The translations under genes and the position numbers were made by a program. Below are positions 1 to 6,865 of a stretch of 64,000 bases of DNA, one piece after another. The stretch spans positions 7,992,501 through 8,056,500 of the forward strand of contig NZ_CP029194.1 in the NCBI RefSeq assembly GCF_008642375.1, given 5' to 3'. The notes beneath the pieces were generated by a model. That model was not told the origin of the DNA, searched no databases, and saw nothing but the letters and a program-made list of their open reading frames with translations. Each line of letters opens with the position of its first letter. The first letter of the stretch is position 1. Source of the stretch: Streptomyces venezuelae (GTDB lineage: Bacteria > Actinomycetota > Actinomycetes > Streptomycetales > Streptomycetaceae).

Positions 1-232
1 CGGCGGGGCTGGACATGAGCGCACCCGCCGTGCCGGGCCCGGTCCCGGCTGCACGGCGGCGTACCAGGTCCGCCTCCGAGACCACGCCCAGTGGCCGGTT
101 CGCATCGTCCACCACGCACACCGCGGTGATGTCGAACTCGTCCAGGAGCCGGGCGATCTCCTTGAACGTCGTGTCCGGCACGACGCTGACCGCCGTGGGC
201 GTCATCAGATCCGCGACGCTGCGGTGCCTCAT
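1..232 (-). CDS. CBS-domain protein, 3' end cut by window edge
   Basis: The first 77 codons of a CBS-domain protein are present; the rest lies left of the window. The protein begins MRHRSVADLMTPTAVSV and continues through a CBS repeat with the signature GVVSEADL, then a second DLM-like element (ALMSSP) that opens the next repeat. CBS pairs bind adenine nucleotides and usually sense cell energy state. A purine-rich AAGGTG lies about 6 nt before the ATG. It is transcribed in the same direction as the channel gene 48 bp upstream, so the two may form one unit. It resembles the three other CBS proteins of this window (3.0, 10.6 and 17.8 kb). Whether it carries a C-terminal BON domain like those cannot be seen. 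Confidence 0.85.
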   Translation of the reverse strand, partial: MRHRSVADLMTPTAVSVVPDTTFKEIARLLDEFDITAVCVVDDANRPLGVVSEADLVRRRAAGTGPGTAGALMSSPA

Positions 233-280
233 CGCTCGTCACCTTCTCGCGCGTTCGACCGGCGGTCCCCACGTTCAGGA

Positions 281-1186
281 TCACCCGCCGCCGCCGTCCT
301 GGGGAGGGCCGTCCGGCCCCTGTGGCTGCCCGTGGTCGTCGGCGTAGGCGACGAAGACCCGATCGGGTCCTCCTCCCGTGCGGAGGAAGCGCTCGTCGAG
401 CACGACGGCCAGGTCTTCCAGTGCCCTGCGGAGTACCGACGCGGAGAGCCTGACGTCCGGGTGGTGCGCCCCGGTGGCTTGGTCCGCGAGCCCGAGGGCG
501 TAGCGGAGCTGCCGGGGCAGGGACGTGTTCTCGTCCCCGTCGTGGAAGTAGTAGGACTCGGCGTACTGCAGGAAGTCGACCGTGACGGTGGAGAGGCCCG
601 AGGCGAGTCCGTCGAGGAGCGCGGCGCCGCCGTCGGAGTCGAGGGCCTGGGCGGTGGCCCGGCTGCGGCGCACGTGAGACAGCCGCAGGGCCAGCGCTCT
701 GCGGCGGGCCAGCGCCGGATAGATGCCGAGGATCCAGGCGACGGTCGCCGACAGCAGGACGAAGCCCACGAGGGCCTCCATGGGGGCGAGTACGCGCAGC
801 CATCCGGAGGCCGGTGCGATGTCGCCGAGGCCGAGCGTGGCCAGGGTGACCAGCGAGATGTAGAGGGCGTCGAGCGGGCCCGCGTGTTCGGACGGGACGA
901 GCCCCGCAGCGTACGAGAACTCCTCCGGCATGTGGGGCCAGTAGATGAGCCCCCATCCCACGGCCACGGTCAGCGCCCACGCGGCGACGACCGTCACCAT
1001 GCCAAGCGGGCCCGCGAGACCGGCCGACCGCCGGCGCTTGCCGAGGCGCGGGGACAGCCACCACAGAGACACCATCACGAGCCTGCTCAGACCCCCGTGA
1101 CGGGTCGGGTGCCAAAGGGTGTGGAACACGTCCCGGAGGATGAACAGCACCAGGACAGCGCCCACCGGCGTCGCTAGCCACGTCAT
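281..1186 (-). CDS. Two-TM potassium-channel-family protein
   Basis: A 301-aa membrane protein of the Ion_trans_2 family. Hydrophobic segments lie at about residues 5-20, 67-83 and 132-156. Between the last two is a pore loop whose filter reads TLGLGD at 117-122. The canonical potassium filter is TVGYGD, so the tyrosine is replaced by leucine; selectivity may differ. After the last membrane segment comes a soluble tail of about 140 residues without a recognisable RCK domain, ending in a Gly/Pro/Gln-rich stretch. An AGGTG precedes the ATG. The gene reads into the CBS gene at the left edge, and an ATP/AMP-sensing CBS partner for a channel would make sense, but that is inference. The family call is firm; the conducted ion is not. 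Confidence 0.82.
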   Translation of the reverse strand: MTWLATPVGAVLVLFILRDVFHTLWHPTRHGGLSRLVMVSLWWLSPRLGKRRRSAGLAGPLGMVTVVAAWALTVAVGWGLIYWPHMPEEFSYAAGLVPSEHAGPLDALYISLVTLATLGLGDIAPASGWLRVLAPMEALVGFVLLSATVAWILGIYPALARRRALALRLSHVRRSRATAQALDSDGGAALLDGLASGLSTVTVDFLQYAESYYFHDGDENTSLPRQLRYALGLADQATGAHHPDVRLSASVLRRALEDLAVVLDERFLRTGGGPDRVFVAYADDHGQPQGPDGPPQDGGGG

Positions 1187-1300
1187 CCATGCACCTTTCC
1201 CACGAGCGGCGACGGAGTCCCGCCCGCCGGCATCGATCTCAGCCCACTGGCGGCGCCCGCTCGCCCCTTCGGACGCAGCCTCCGCTGTGTGTCCCCGGTG

Positions 1301-2635
1301 CTACCGTCCGGCTCGCGTCCGCGCCTCCATCCGGTGTCGTACGACGGTCGTCAGAGCCGACAGCCTGGTCGACACGACCGGCACCGGTGGCACAGGGCCC
1401 TCGATGCGGCGCGCGGCCTCCGGCAGTGCGGCGAGGTCCGCCTCGAAGCGGGCCCGGGCGGCGGCCAGGGTGTCGGGCGGTTCCGTGCGGAGCCCGCCGC
1501 GCATCACCGTCCGCAGCAGTGGCTCCGTGCCCGCGGGCGGCTCCTCGTTCGCCAGGCCGATGACGTCGCGGAGACCGGGGCCGCGGAACACCTGCTTCGG
1601 GGCCGGAGCCGTCACCTTCGCCGACGAGAGCTTCATGACGGGGTGGCCGTGGTACTCGACCAGCTTGTACGCCGCGTCCAGATACGGTGCGTCGGCGGCC
1701 GTGCCGACCTTCGTCCCCACGGCGAAGACGTCGATGGGTGCCCCGCCCCGTACCAGCGTGTCGACGGCGTACTCGTCGAGGCCGCCGCTCGCGATGATCT
1801 GCACGCCTTTCAGCCCCGCCGCGTCGAGTGCGGTACGGGCGCGCCGGGCGAGGGCGCCGAGGTCGCCGCTGTCCAGGCGGATCCCGCACCCCGGGCCGAG
1901 GCCCAGGCCGCTGAGGACGCGGGCGGCCGTCGCGACCCCGCGGTCGGTGTCGTACGTGTCGACCAGGAAGGTCACGGGTCCCGGATGGGTTCGGGCGAAG
2001 GCACGGAAGGCGTCCTCCTCCGAGGCGAAGGTCTCGACGTAGGAGTGGGCCATGGTGCCGGATGCAGGAATGCCGTACCGGGTCGCGGCGGCGACGTTGC
2101 TGGTGCCGGCGAAGCCGACCAGTGCGCAGAGCCGTGCCGCCTGCATGCCGGCCTCGGGTCCGTGGTTCCGGCGCAGGGAGAAGTCCACCAGGGGCCGCCC
2201 TGCGGCGGCGAGCACACACCGCGCCGCCTTGGAGGCGACCGCCGTCTGATGGCAGACGAGGGACAGCAGGTAGGTCTCCACGAGCTGGGCCTGCGGCAGG
2301 GGCGCGGTGACTTCCAGGAGCGGCTCGCCTGCGAGGACCAGCCGTCCCTCGGGCACGGCGCGGACCCGGCCGTCGAACGACAGGCCGTGCAGCGGTTCCA
2401 GGTCCTCGGCCGGACGGTGCAGCGCCTCGCCGAAGTCCAGGATGTCCGAGCGGCCCACGAGGAAGTGGGAAAGGTAGTCGAGGGCCGGTTCGAGTCCCGC
2501 CGCGACGAGAAATCCGCGTTCCGGGGGGAGGTCGCGGACGAAGAGACTGAAGGTGGCCGGGGCCCGCATGTCCTCCCGCAGGTACGAGAGCACCATCGTG
2601 ACCTCGTACAGGTCGGTGCTGGTTACCTGGGACAT
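1301..2635 (-). CDS. pncB: Nicotinate phosphoribosyltransferase
   Basis: A 444-aa NAPRTase. It joins nicotinate to PRPP with ATP hydrolysis to give nicotinate mononucleotide, the entry step of NAD salvage. Visible family motifs are TDLYEVTM at the N-terminus, SLRRNHGPEAG, SGTMAHSYVE (containing the histidine that is phosphorylated in the family), RLDSGDLG, and IIASGGLDEY followed by VGTKVGTAADAP. The start at 2635 (MSQVTSTDLYE) is chosen because longer in-frame extensions lack family sequence and run into the upstream CBS gene. It is codirectional with that CBS-BON gene, 53 bp away, with a perfect hairpin between them. The M. tuberculosis paralogue PncB2 belongs to the DevR dormancy regulon, which fits the gene content around it. 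Confidence 0.93.
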   Translation of the reverse strand: MSQVTSTDLYEVTMVLSYLREDMRAPATFSLFVRDLPPERGFLVAAGLEPALDYLSHFLVGRSDILDFGEALHRPAEDLEPLHGLSFDGRVRAVPEGRLVLAGEPLLEVTAPLPQAQLVETYLLSLVCHQTAVASKAARCVLAAAGRPLVDFSLRRNHGPEAGMQAARLCALVGFAGTSNVAAATRYGIPASGTMAHSYVETFASEEDAFRAFARTHPGPVTFLVDTYDTDRGVATAARVLSGLGLGPGCGIRLDSGDLGALARRARTALDAAGLKGVQIIASGGLDEYAVDTLVRGGAPIDVFAVGTKVGTAADAPYLDAAYKLVEYHGHPVMKLSSAKVTAPAPKQVFRGPGLRDVIGLANEEPPAGTEPLLRTVMRGGLRTEPPDTLAAARARFEADLAALPEAARRIEGPVPPVPVVSTRLSALTTVVRHRMEARTRAGR

Positions 2636-2676
2636 GCTTCGGGCATGCACGGAGGACCCGTGACCTGCACCGGGAC

Positions 2677-2700
2677 GGCCGGACATGACTATGTCCGGCC
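2677..2700. repeat. Perfect 24-bp inverted repeat at a gene junction
   Basis: The arms GGCCGGACAT and ATGTCCGGCC are perfectly complementary around a GACT spacer. The repeat includes the TAG stop of the CBS-BON gene (2689-2691) and ends 41 bp before the pncB start. In the minus-strand transcript it would fold into a 10-bp GC-rich stem, suitable as a processing or attenuation structure between the two genes. It has no U-tract. The spacing between its GGAC/GTCC halves (8 nt) differs from that of DevR boxes (4 nt), so I read it as RNA structure rather than an operator. Confidence 0.6.
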
Positions 2701-3342
2701 TTCGGCGGTGAGCTCGCACCGCACGTCCACCACGCCTTCGACGGCGCGGGCCAGGCGGGCGGCGAGCGGGATGAGCGCGCTGTCGCGGACCTCACCGGAC
2801 AGCGTCACCACTCCGGCGTCGACACGGACGACGACCCGGTGCTGAGAGAGCGGGAAAAGGTGCTCGACGACGTCGCGGCGCACTTCGGCGGCGAGGTCTT
2901 CGTCCGGGCGGAGGAACACCTTGAGGAGGTCGGACCGGCTCACGATCCCCTCGACCGTTCCGTTCGTGTCGACGACCGGCAGCCGCTTGACGTGGTGGGA
3001 GGCCATGAGACGGGCGGCCTGGGGCAGGGACGCCTCGGGAGCAACGGTGACGGCGGGCGAGGTCATCAGGTCCTCGGCCCGGCGAGAACCGGCCTTGGCC
3101 GTGGCGTCGAGCCGTCGCATCTGTTCGACGAGGCCGAGCCGGTGGTCGTGGAACTCCTCCTTGAGGAGCAGATCGGCCTCGGAGACCACCCCGACGACAC
3201 GGCCCTCGCCCTCGACGACCGGTACGGCCGTCACCTTCCACCGCTCCATGGCGGCGACGATCTCCTTGAACTCCGCGCCGGGCAGGACGGCGACGACCTT
3301 CTTGGTCATCACGTCGGCGACAGTGAACGGCTGAGGGGTCAT
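2689..3342 (-). CDS. CBS-pair plus BON-domain protein
   Basis: A 217-aa cytosolic protein. Two CBS motifs (TVADVMTKKVV with GVVSEADLL, and DLMTSPAVTV with GIVSRSDLLKVF) occupy about residues 5-140. A C-terminal BON domain follows (VRVDAGVVTLSGEV, then AVEGVVDV). CBS pairs bind AMP/ATP-type ligands; BON domains are small alpha/beta modules thought to bind phospholipids or ligands. The role is probably a stress sensor or chaperone-like accessory, as for Hrp1 (Rv2626c), a DevR-regulated CBS protein. The ATG at 3342 has AAAGAG just upstream. The gene lies 66 bp downstream of the metallo-beta-lactamase gene and before pncB on the same strand, suggesting a three-gene transcript. Confidence 0.88.
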   Translation of the reverse strand: MTPQPFTVADVMTKKVVAVLPGAEFKEIVAAMERWKVTAVPVVEGEGRVVGVVSEADLLLKEEFHDHRLGLVEQMRRLDATAKAGSRRAEDLMTSPAVTVAPEASLPQAARLMASHHVKRLPVVDTNGTVEGIVSRSDLLKVFLRPDEDLAAEVRRDVVEHLFPLSQHRVVVRVDAGVVTLSGEVRDSALIPLAARLARAVEGVVDVRCELTAEGRT

Positions 3343-3408
3343 CGCTCTTTCCTTACCTGAGGGATCGGCGAGCCGGCGCTGCCGCAACGGCTGCGAGTCG
3401 GGGCCGGG

Positions 3409-4836
3409 TCAGCGGACCAGGACGGCCTCCCCGGATCGGGGTACGACGGCCGTCCAGCCCAGTTCGCGGTCGATGCGATCGCGCAGCGCCTCGGACGCCT
3501 CCGGCTCGCCGTGGACGAGGTAGGTGGTGTGCGGGGGAGGAGCGCCGCGGAGCCAGTCGACGATCTGGCCGGCGTCGGCATGGGCCGAGAAGTGGGGCAC
3601 GTCGGCGATCTCGGCCCGTACGGGCACGTACTCGCCGAACATCTTGAGCGCACGGACTCCGTCGACCAGGTCGCGCGCCCGGGTGCCGGCAGCCGCGAAG
3701 CCGACCACGACCACGGCGTTGCGCGGATCGGGGAGAAGGCGGTGGAGGTGGTGCAGGACCCGGCCGCCGGTGGCCATGCCGGCCGAGGAGACGATCACGG
3801 CGGGCCCGTGCGTGCTGTTGATGTCGATGGACTCCTGAACCGTGCGCGCCGCGAGGAACGGGTCCGGGCTCAGGGCGCCCTCTCCCCGTGCGAGGATCTC
3901 GGGCCGCAGCTCGGCGGAGTGCTCGCGTACGGCGTCCTGGTAGACGTCCAGCGCGGCGAGGGCCATGGGGCTGTCCACGTACACGGGGACCGAGCGGGGC
4001 AGGACGCCGGTGTCGCGCAGGCGGCCCAGTTCGTGCAGGACGACCTCGGTCCGGTCGATCGCGAAGGCCGGGATGACGACGGTGCCGTTCCGCGCGAGGG
4101 TGCGGGCGATGACGGAGGCGAACTCCGACCGGGCCGACTCCTGGTCGTGGTGGCGGTCGCCGTAGGTGGACTCCATGAGGAGTACGTCGGCGCCCGAGAA
4201 CGGCTCCGGCGGCAGCAGCAGCGGGTGCCCTGGGCGGCCCAGGTCCCCGGAGGTGGCCAGGGTGTGGCCGTCCTCCAGTGTGAGGTGGGCCCATGCAGAG
4301 CCGAGGATGTGTCCGCCGTGGTGGAGGGTCAGCCGGGTGCCGGCCATGATCTCCACGTCCTCACCGACGGTCACGGGGTCGAAGAACGTCAGGGTCTTCT
4401 CGACGTCCGAGTCGTCGTAGAGCGGCTTGGCCGGGCGGTGTTTGGACCAGCCGTGTTCGTTGGCGTGCCGGGCGGACTCCATCTGGAGCCGCGCGCTGTC
4501 GCGCAGCACGATTCCGGCGAGCCGGGCGGTGTGGAGGCTGGTCAGGATCGGCCCCCGGAATCCCTGCCGCACCAGGCGGGGCAGATAGCCGCAATGGTCC
4601 AGGTGGGCATGGGTGACGACCACGGCGTCCACGTCCGCGGCGTCGCGGGCGAACCGTTCCCAGTTGCGGTGCCGCAGCTTCGCGAAACCCTGGAAGAGAC
4701 CGCAGTCGAGGAGGATCCGCGCATGGTCGCTCTCGGCCAGGAACTTGCTGCCGGTGACCGTTCCCACGCCACCCAGGAAGCTGAGCAGGGCCGGCCGCGG
4801 GTGCGTGGGAGCGGGATTCGGGGCTGCCTCGGACAT
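3409..4836 (-). CDS. Beta-CASP metallo-beta-lactamase ribonuclease-like protein
   Basis: A 475-aa protein of the CPSF73/RNase J superfamily, predicted to be a zinc-dependent RNA endo/exonuclease. The metallo-beta-lactamase part starts LLSFLGGVGTVTGS and carries the metal motif THAHLDHCG at residues 75-83; further ligands are in GHILGSAW and SGDLGRPGHPLL. The beta-CASP insert follows (ESTYGDRHHD, VVIPAFAIDRTE, YVDSPMA). The C-terminal RMMBL segment has FSAHADAGQIVDWL and YLVHGEPEA. The ATG at 4836 has a strong GGAGGG seven bases upstream. It is divergent from the dehydrogenase operon, with a candidate response-regulator box in the 176-bp gap. RNA turnover control would suit a dormancy programme, but the substrate is unknown. 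Confidence 0.9.
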   Translation of the reverse strand: MSEAAPNPAPTHPRPALLSFLGGVGTVTGSKFLAESDHARILLDCGLFQGFAKLRHRNWERFARDAADVDAVVVTHAHLDHCGYLPRLVRQGFRGPILTSLHTARLAGIVLRDSARLQMESARHANEHGWSKHRPAKPLYDDSDVEKTLTFFDPVTVGEDVEIMAGTRLTLHHGGHILGSAWAHLTLEDGHTLATSGDLGRPGHPLLLPPEPFSGADVLLMESTYGDRHHDQESARSEFASVIARTLARNGTVVIPAFAIDRTEVVLHELGRLRDTGVLPRSVPVYVDSPMALAALDVYQDAVREHSAELRPEILARGEGALSPDPFLAARTVQESIDINSTHGPAVIVSSAGMATGGRVLHHLHRLLPDPRNAVVVVGFAAAGTRARDLVDGVRALKMFGEYVPVRAEIADVPHFSAHADAGQIVDWLRGAPPPHTTYLVHGEPEASEALRDRIDRELGWTAVVPRSGEAVLVR

Positions 4837-4922
4837 GGCCGTCCCTCCTTCGGAACGTGTACCGGTCTCCACCCTCGCATCCCGGCCAGGCCCGCCCTGA
4901 GAGTCCGTGCGGGCACATCGGG

Positions 4923-4936
4923 GGGCCGACCGGCCC
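4923..4936. promoter_or_regulatory. DevR/OsdR-type box candidate (GGGCC-GACC-GGCCC)
   Basis: This 14-bp palindrome fits GGGNC-N4-GNCCC, the core of the mycobacterial DevR box (GGGAC-N4-GTCCC and its known GGGCC/GGCCC variants). It sits between the divergent nuclease (start 4836) and dehydrogenase (start 5013) genes, 77-90 bp from each start, so one site could serve both. The motif is short and GC-rich and should occur by chance about once per few kilobases in this DNA; its support is position and the two similar sites at 11043 and 18666. Confidence 0.4.
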
Positions 4937-5012
4937 ATGCGTCGCCCGAGTGCCGGACGGAGCCTGGTGGACGAGGACCGCGGCGAAGCGCGACAGGAAG
5001 CTGGTGGGCGCC

Positions 5013-6092
5013 ATGAAGGCACTCGTCTTCCGGGGCACGGGACGGATCGCCTGGCAGGACGCACCCGACCCGGTCATCGAGGATCCGGCCGACGCGATCG
5101 TGCGGGTGGACGCCGTCACCATCTGCGGTACCGACCTGCACATCCTGAAGGGGGACGTCCCGGAGGTGACGCCCGGGCGGGTGCTCGGACACGAGGCGGT
5201 CGGTACGGTGGTGGAGGCCGGGGGCGACGTCCGCACGGTCCGGCCGGGGGACCGTGTCCTGGTCTCCTGCATCACGGCCTGCGGAAGATGCCGGTTCTGC
5301 CGTGAGAGCCGCTACGGACAGTGCCGGGGCGGAGGCGGCTGGATCCTCGGCCACACCGTCGACGGCACCCAGGCCGAGTACGTCCGCGTCCCCTTCGCCG
5401 ACCTGTCCGTCCACCCGCTCCCCGACTCGATCGACAGCTCCGACGCCGTCCTGCTCGCCGACATCTTCCCCACCTCCTACGAGGTGGGTGTCCTGAACGG
5501 CGCGGTGAGCCCCGCCGACACGGTGGTCGTCGTCGGCGCGGGCCCCATCGGTCTCGCCGCCGTCATCACGGCGGGCCTCTACAGTCCCGGCCGTATCGTC
5601 GCCGTCGACCTCGCGGAGTCCCGGCTGGCCGCCGCCCGATCCCTCGGCGCGGACACCACCGTGAACGCCGGGGAGGGTCCCGAACAGCTGGTCGCCGATC
5701 TGACCGATGGACTCGGCGCCGATGTCGTCATGGAGGCCGTCGGTGCCCCGGAGGCGTTCGAGATGTGCACGCGGATGGTCCGGCCCGGCGGCAGGGTCGC
5801 CAACATCGGGGTCCACGGAAGGCCCGCGGCCCTCCATCTCGAAGACCTGTGGATCAAGGACGTCACGATCACCACCGGGCTTGTGGACACCTCGTCCACG
5901 CCCATGCTGCTGCGCATGATGGCCGCGGGGCGGCTGCCGTCGGCAGAACTGATCACCCACCGGTTCGAGCTGGGGGAGATGGAGGAGGCGTACGACGTCT
6001 TCGGCCGCGCGTCTGAGACCGGCGCCATCAAGGTCGCGCTGGGCGGCCCGCAGCACACGGTCGTCAGCCTTCCCGACACGCCGACGGCCTGA
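5013..6092 (+). CDS. Zinc-dependent alcohol dehydrogenase (MDR family)
   Basis: A 359-aa medium-chain dehydrogenase/reductase. The catalytic zinc site is built from CGTDLH (C38) and GHE (H60, E61). A structural zinc lobe is seen as CITACGRCRFC followed by a fourth Cys (RYGQC). The Rossmann motif VVVVGAGPIGLAA lies near residue 175, followed by an acidic residue in AVDLAES that favours NAD(H). Substrate is probably a small alcohol or aldehyde. The ATG at 5013 begins MKALVFRG, typical of the family; an AGGAAG lies 12 nt upstream, a little far. The stop overlaps the next ATG (TGATG), so translation of the phosphoglucomutase-like gene is probably coupled. Related dehydrogenases occur in the OsdR-controlled region of S. 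coelicolor. Confidence 0.9.
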   Translation: MKALVFRGTGRIAWQDAPDPVIEDPADAIVRVDAVTICGTDLHILKGDVPEVTPGRVLGHEAVGTVVEAGGDVRTVRPGDRVLVSCITACGRCRFCRESRYGQCRGGGGWILGHTVDGTQAEYVRVPFADLSVHPLPDSIDSSDAVLLADIFPTSYEVGVLNGAVSPADTVVVVGAGPIGLAAVITAGLYSPGRIVAVDLAESRLAAARSLGADTTVNAGEGPEQLVADLTDGLGADVVMEAVGAPEAFEMCTRMVRPGGRVANIGVHGRPAALHLEDLWIKDVTITTGLVDTSSTPMLLRMMAAGRLPSAELITHRFELGEMEEAYDVFGRASETGAIKVALGGPQHTVVSLPDTPTA

Positions 6093-6865
6093 TGAACGGC
6101 AGAGGCCAGGGCACTCGGCCGCCGGAGGCCATCGTCCTCGACACCGACGGTGTTCTGCTCGATTCCGCCGTCGTGCACGCGGCGGCGTGGAAGACCGCCT
6201 TCGACGCCTGCCTCGACCGACTTGCGCCCGACAGCGGGACACAGCCCCCCTTCGACGCGGACGCCGAGTACCGCCGACTCGTCGACGGAAGGACCCGGTA
6301 CGACGGCGCCGCGGCCTTCCTTACCGCCCGTGGCCTTGACCTCCCACCGGGAGAGCCCAACGACGCGCCCGGCTGCGGCACGGTCTGGGCCGTCGCGGCA
6401 CACAAGGAACGGGCGTTCGTCGATCTGCTTCGTACGGAAGGCGTCACGGCCTTCGCCGACGTAGGGCCCGCCCTCACGGCCCTGCGCCAGGCGGATGTGC
6501 CGTGCGCTGCCGTCTCCGCCTCACGGCACGCCCGGGCACTGATCCGTGCCGCCGGGCTCACCGCTCTCCTCACGGTGATCGTGGACGGCGAGGACGCCGC
6601 CCGGCTCGGCCTCGCCGGCAAACCGGATCCCGCGCTGTTCCTGCGGGCGGCCGCCCTCCTGGGCAGCCGCCCCCAGGAGACCGCGGTCGCCGAGGACGCA
6701 CTCGCCGGCGTCGAGGCAGCGCGTCGCGGCGGCTTCGGTCTCGTCGTCGGTGTCGACCGCACCCTGTTGCGGCGCACCACCGCCCTCCTGCGGGAGCAGG
6801 GTGCCGACCTGGTGGTACCCGATCTGACGACGCTGGTCCGGAGTGTGTGGGGTGATCACGGATGA
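6092..6865 (+). CDS. HAD hydrolase, beta-phosphoglucomutase-like
   Basis: A 257-aa HAD-superfamily protein with the nucleophile motif LDTDGVLLDS (D17 and D19). A helical cap follows (about residues 30-110), then VSASRHA, KPDPALFL (the lysine motif) and AVAEDALAGVEAARRGGFG (the metal-binding acidic motif). This order and the +1/+3 aspartates match beta-phosphoglucomutases, which interconvert beta-glucose 1-phosphate and glucose 6-phosphate. The immediate downstream partner is a GH65 phosphorylase, whose product is beta-glucose 1-phosphate, and that supports the call strongly. Start and stop overlap both neighbours (TGATG and ATGA). One residue of the DxDG(V/T) motif is Thr rather than the more common Met/Leu, which is not unusual. 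Confidence 0.85.
   Translation: MNGRGQGTRPPEAIVLDTDGVLLDSAVVHAAAWKTAFDACLDRLAPDSGTQPPFDADAEYRRLVDGRTRYDGAAAFLTARGLDLPPGEPNDAPGCGTVWAVAAHKERAFVDLLRTEGVTAFADVGPALTALRQADVPCAAVSASRHARALIRAAGLTALLTVIVDGEDAARLGLAGKPDPALFLRAAALLGSRPQETAVAEDALAGVEAARRGGFGLVVGVDRTLLRRTTALLREQGADLVVPDLTTLVRSVWGDHG

Noticed and set aside
2677..2700. GGAC...GTCC palindrome as a fourth DevR/OsdR box
   Set aside because: The half-sites are 8 nt apart instead of 4, and the repeat overlaps a stop codon inside a transcript, so an RNA hairpin fits better.
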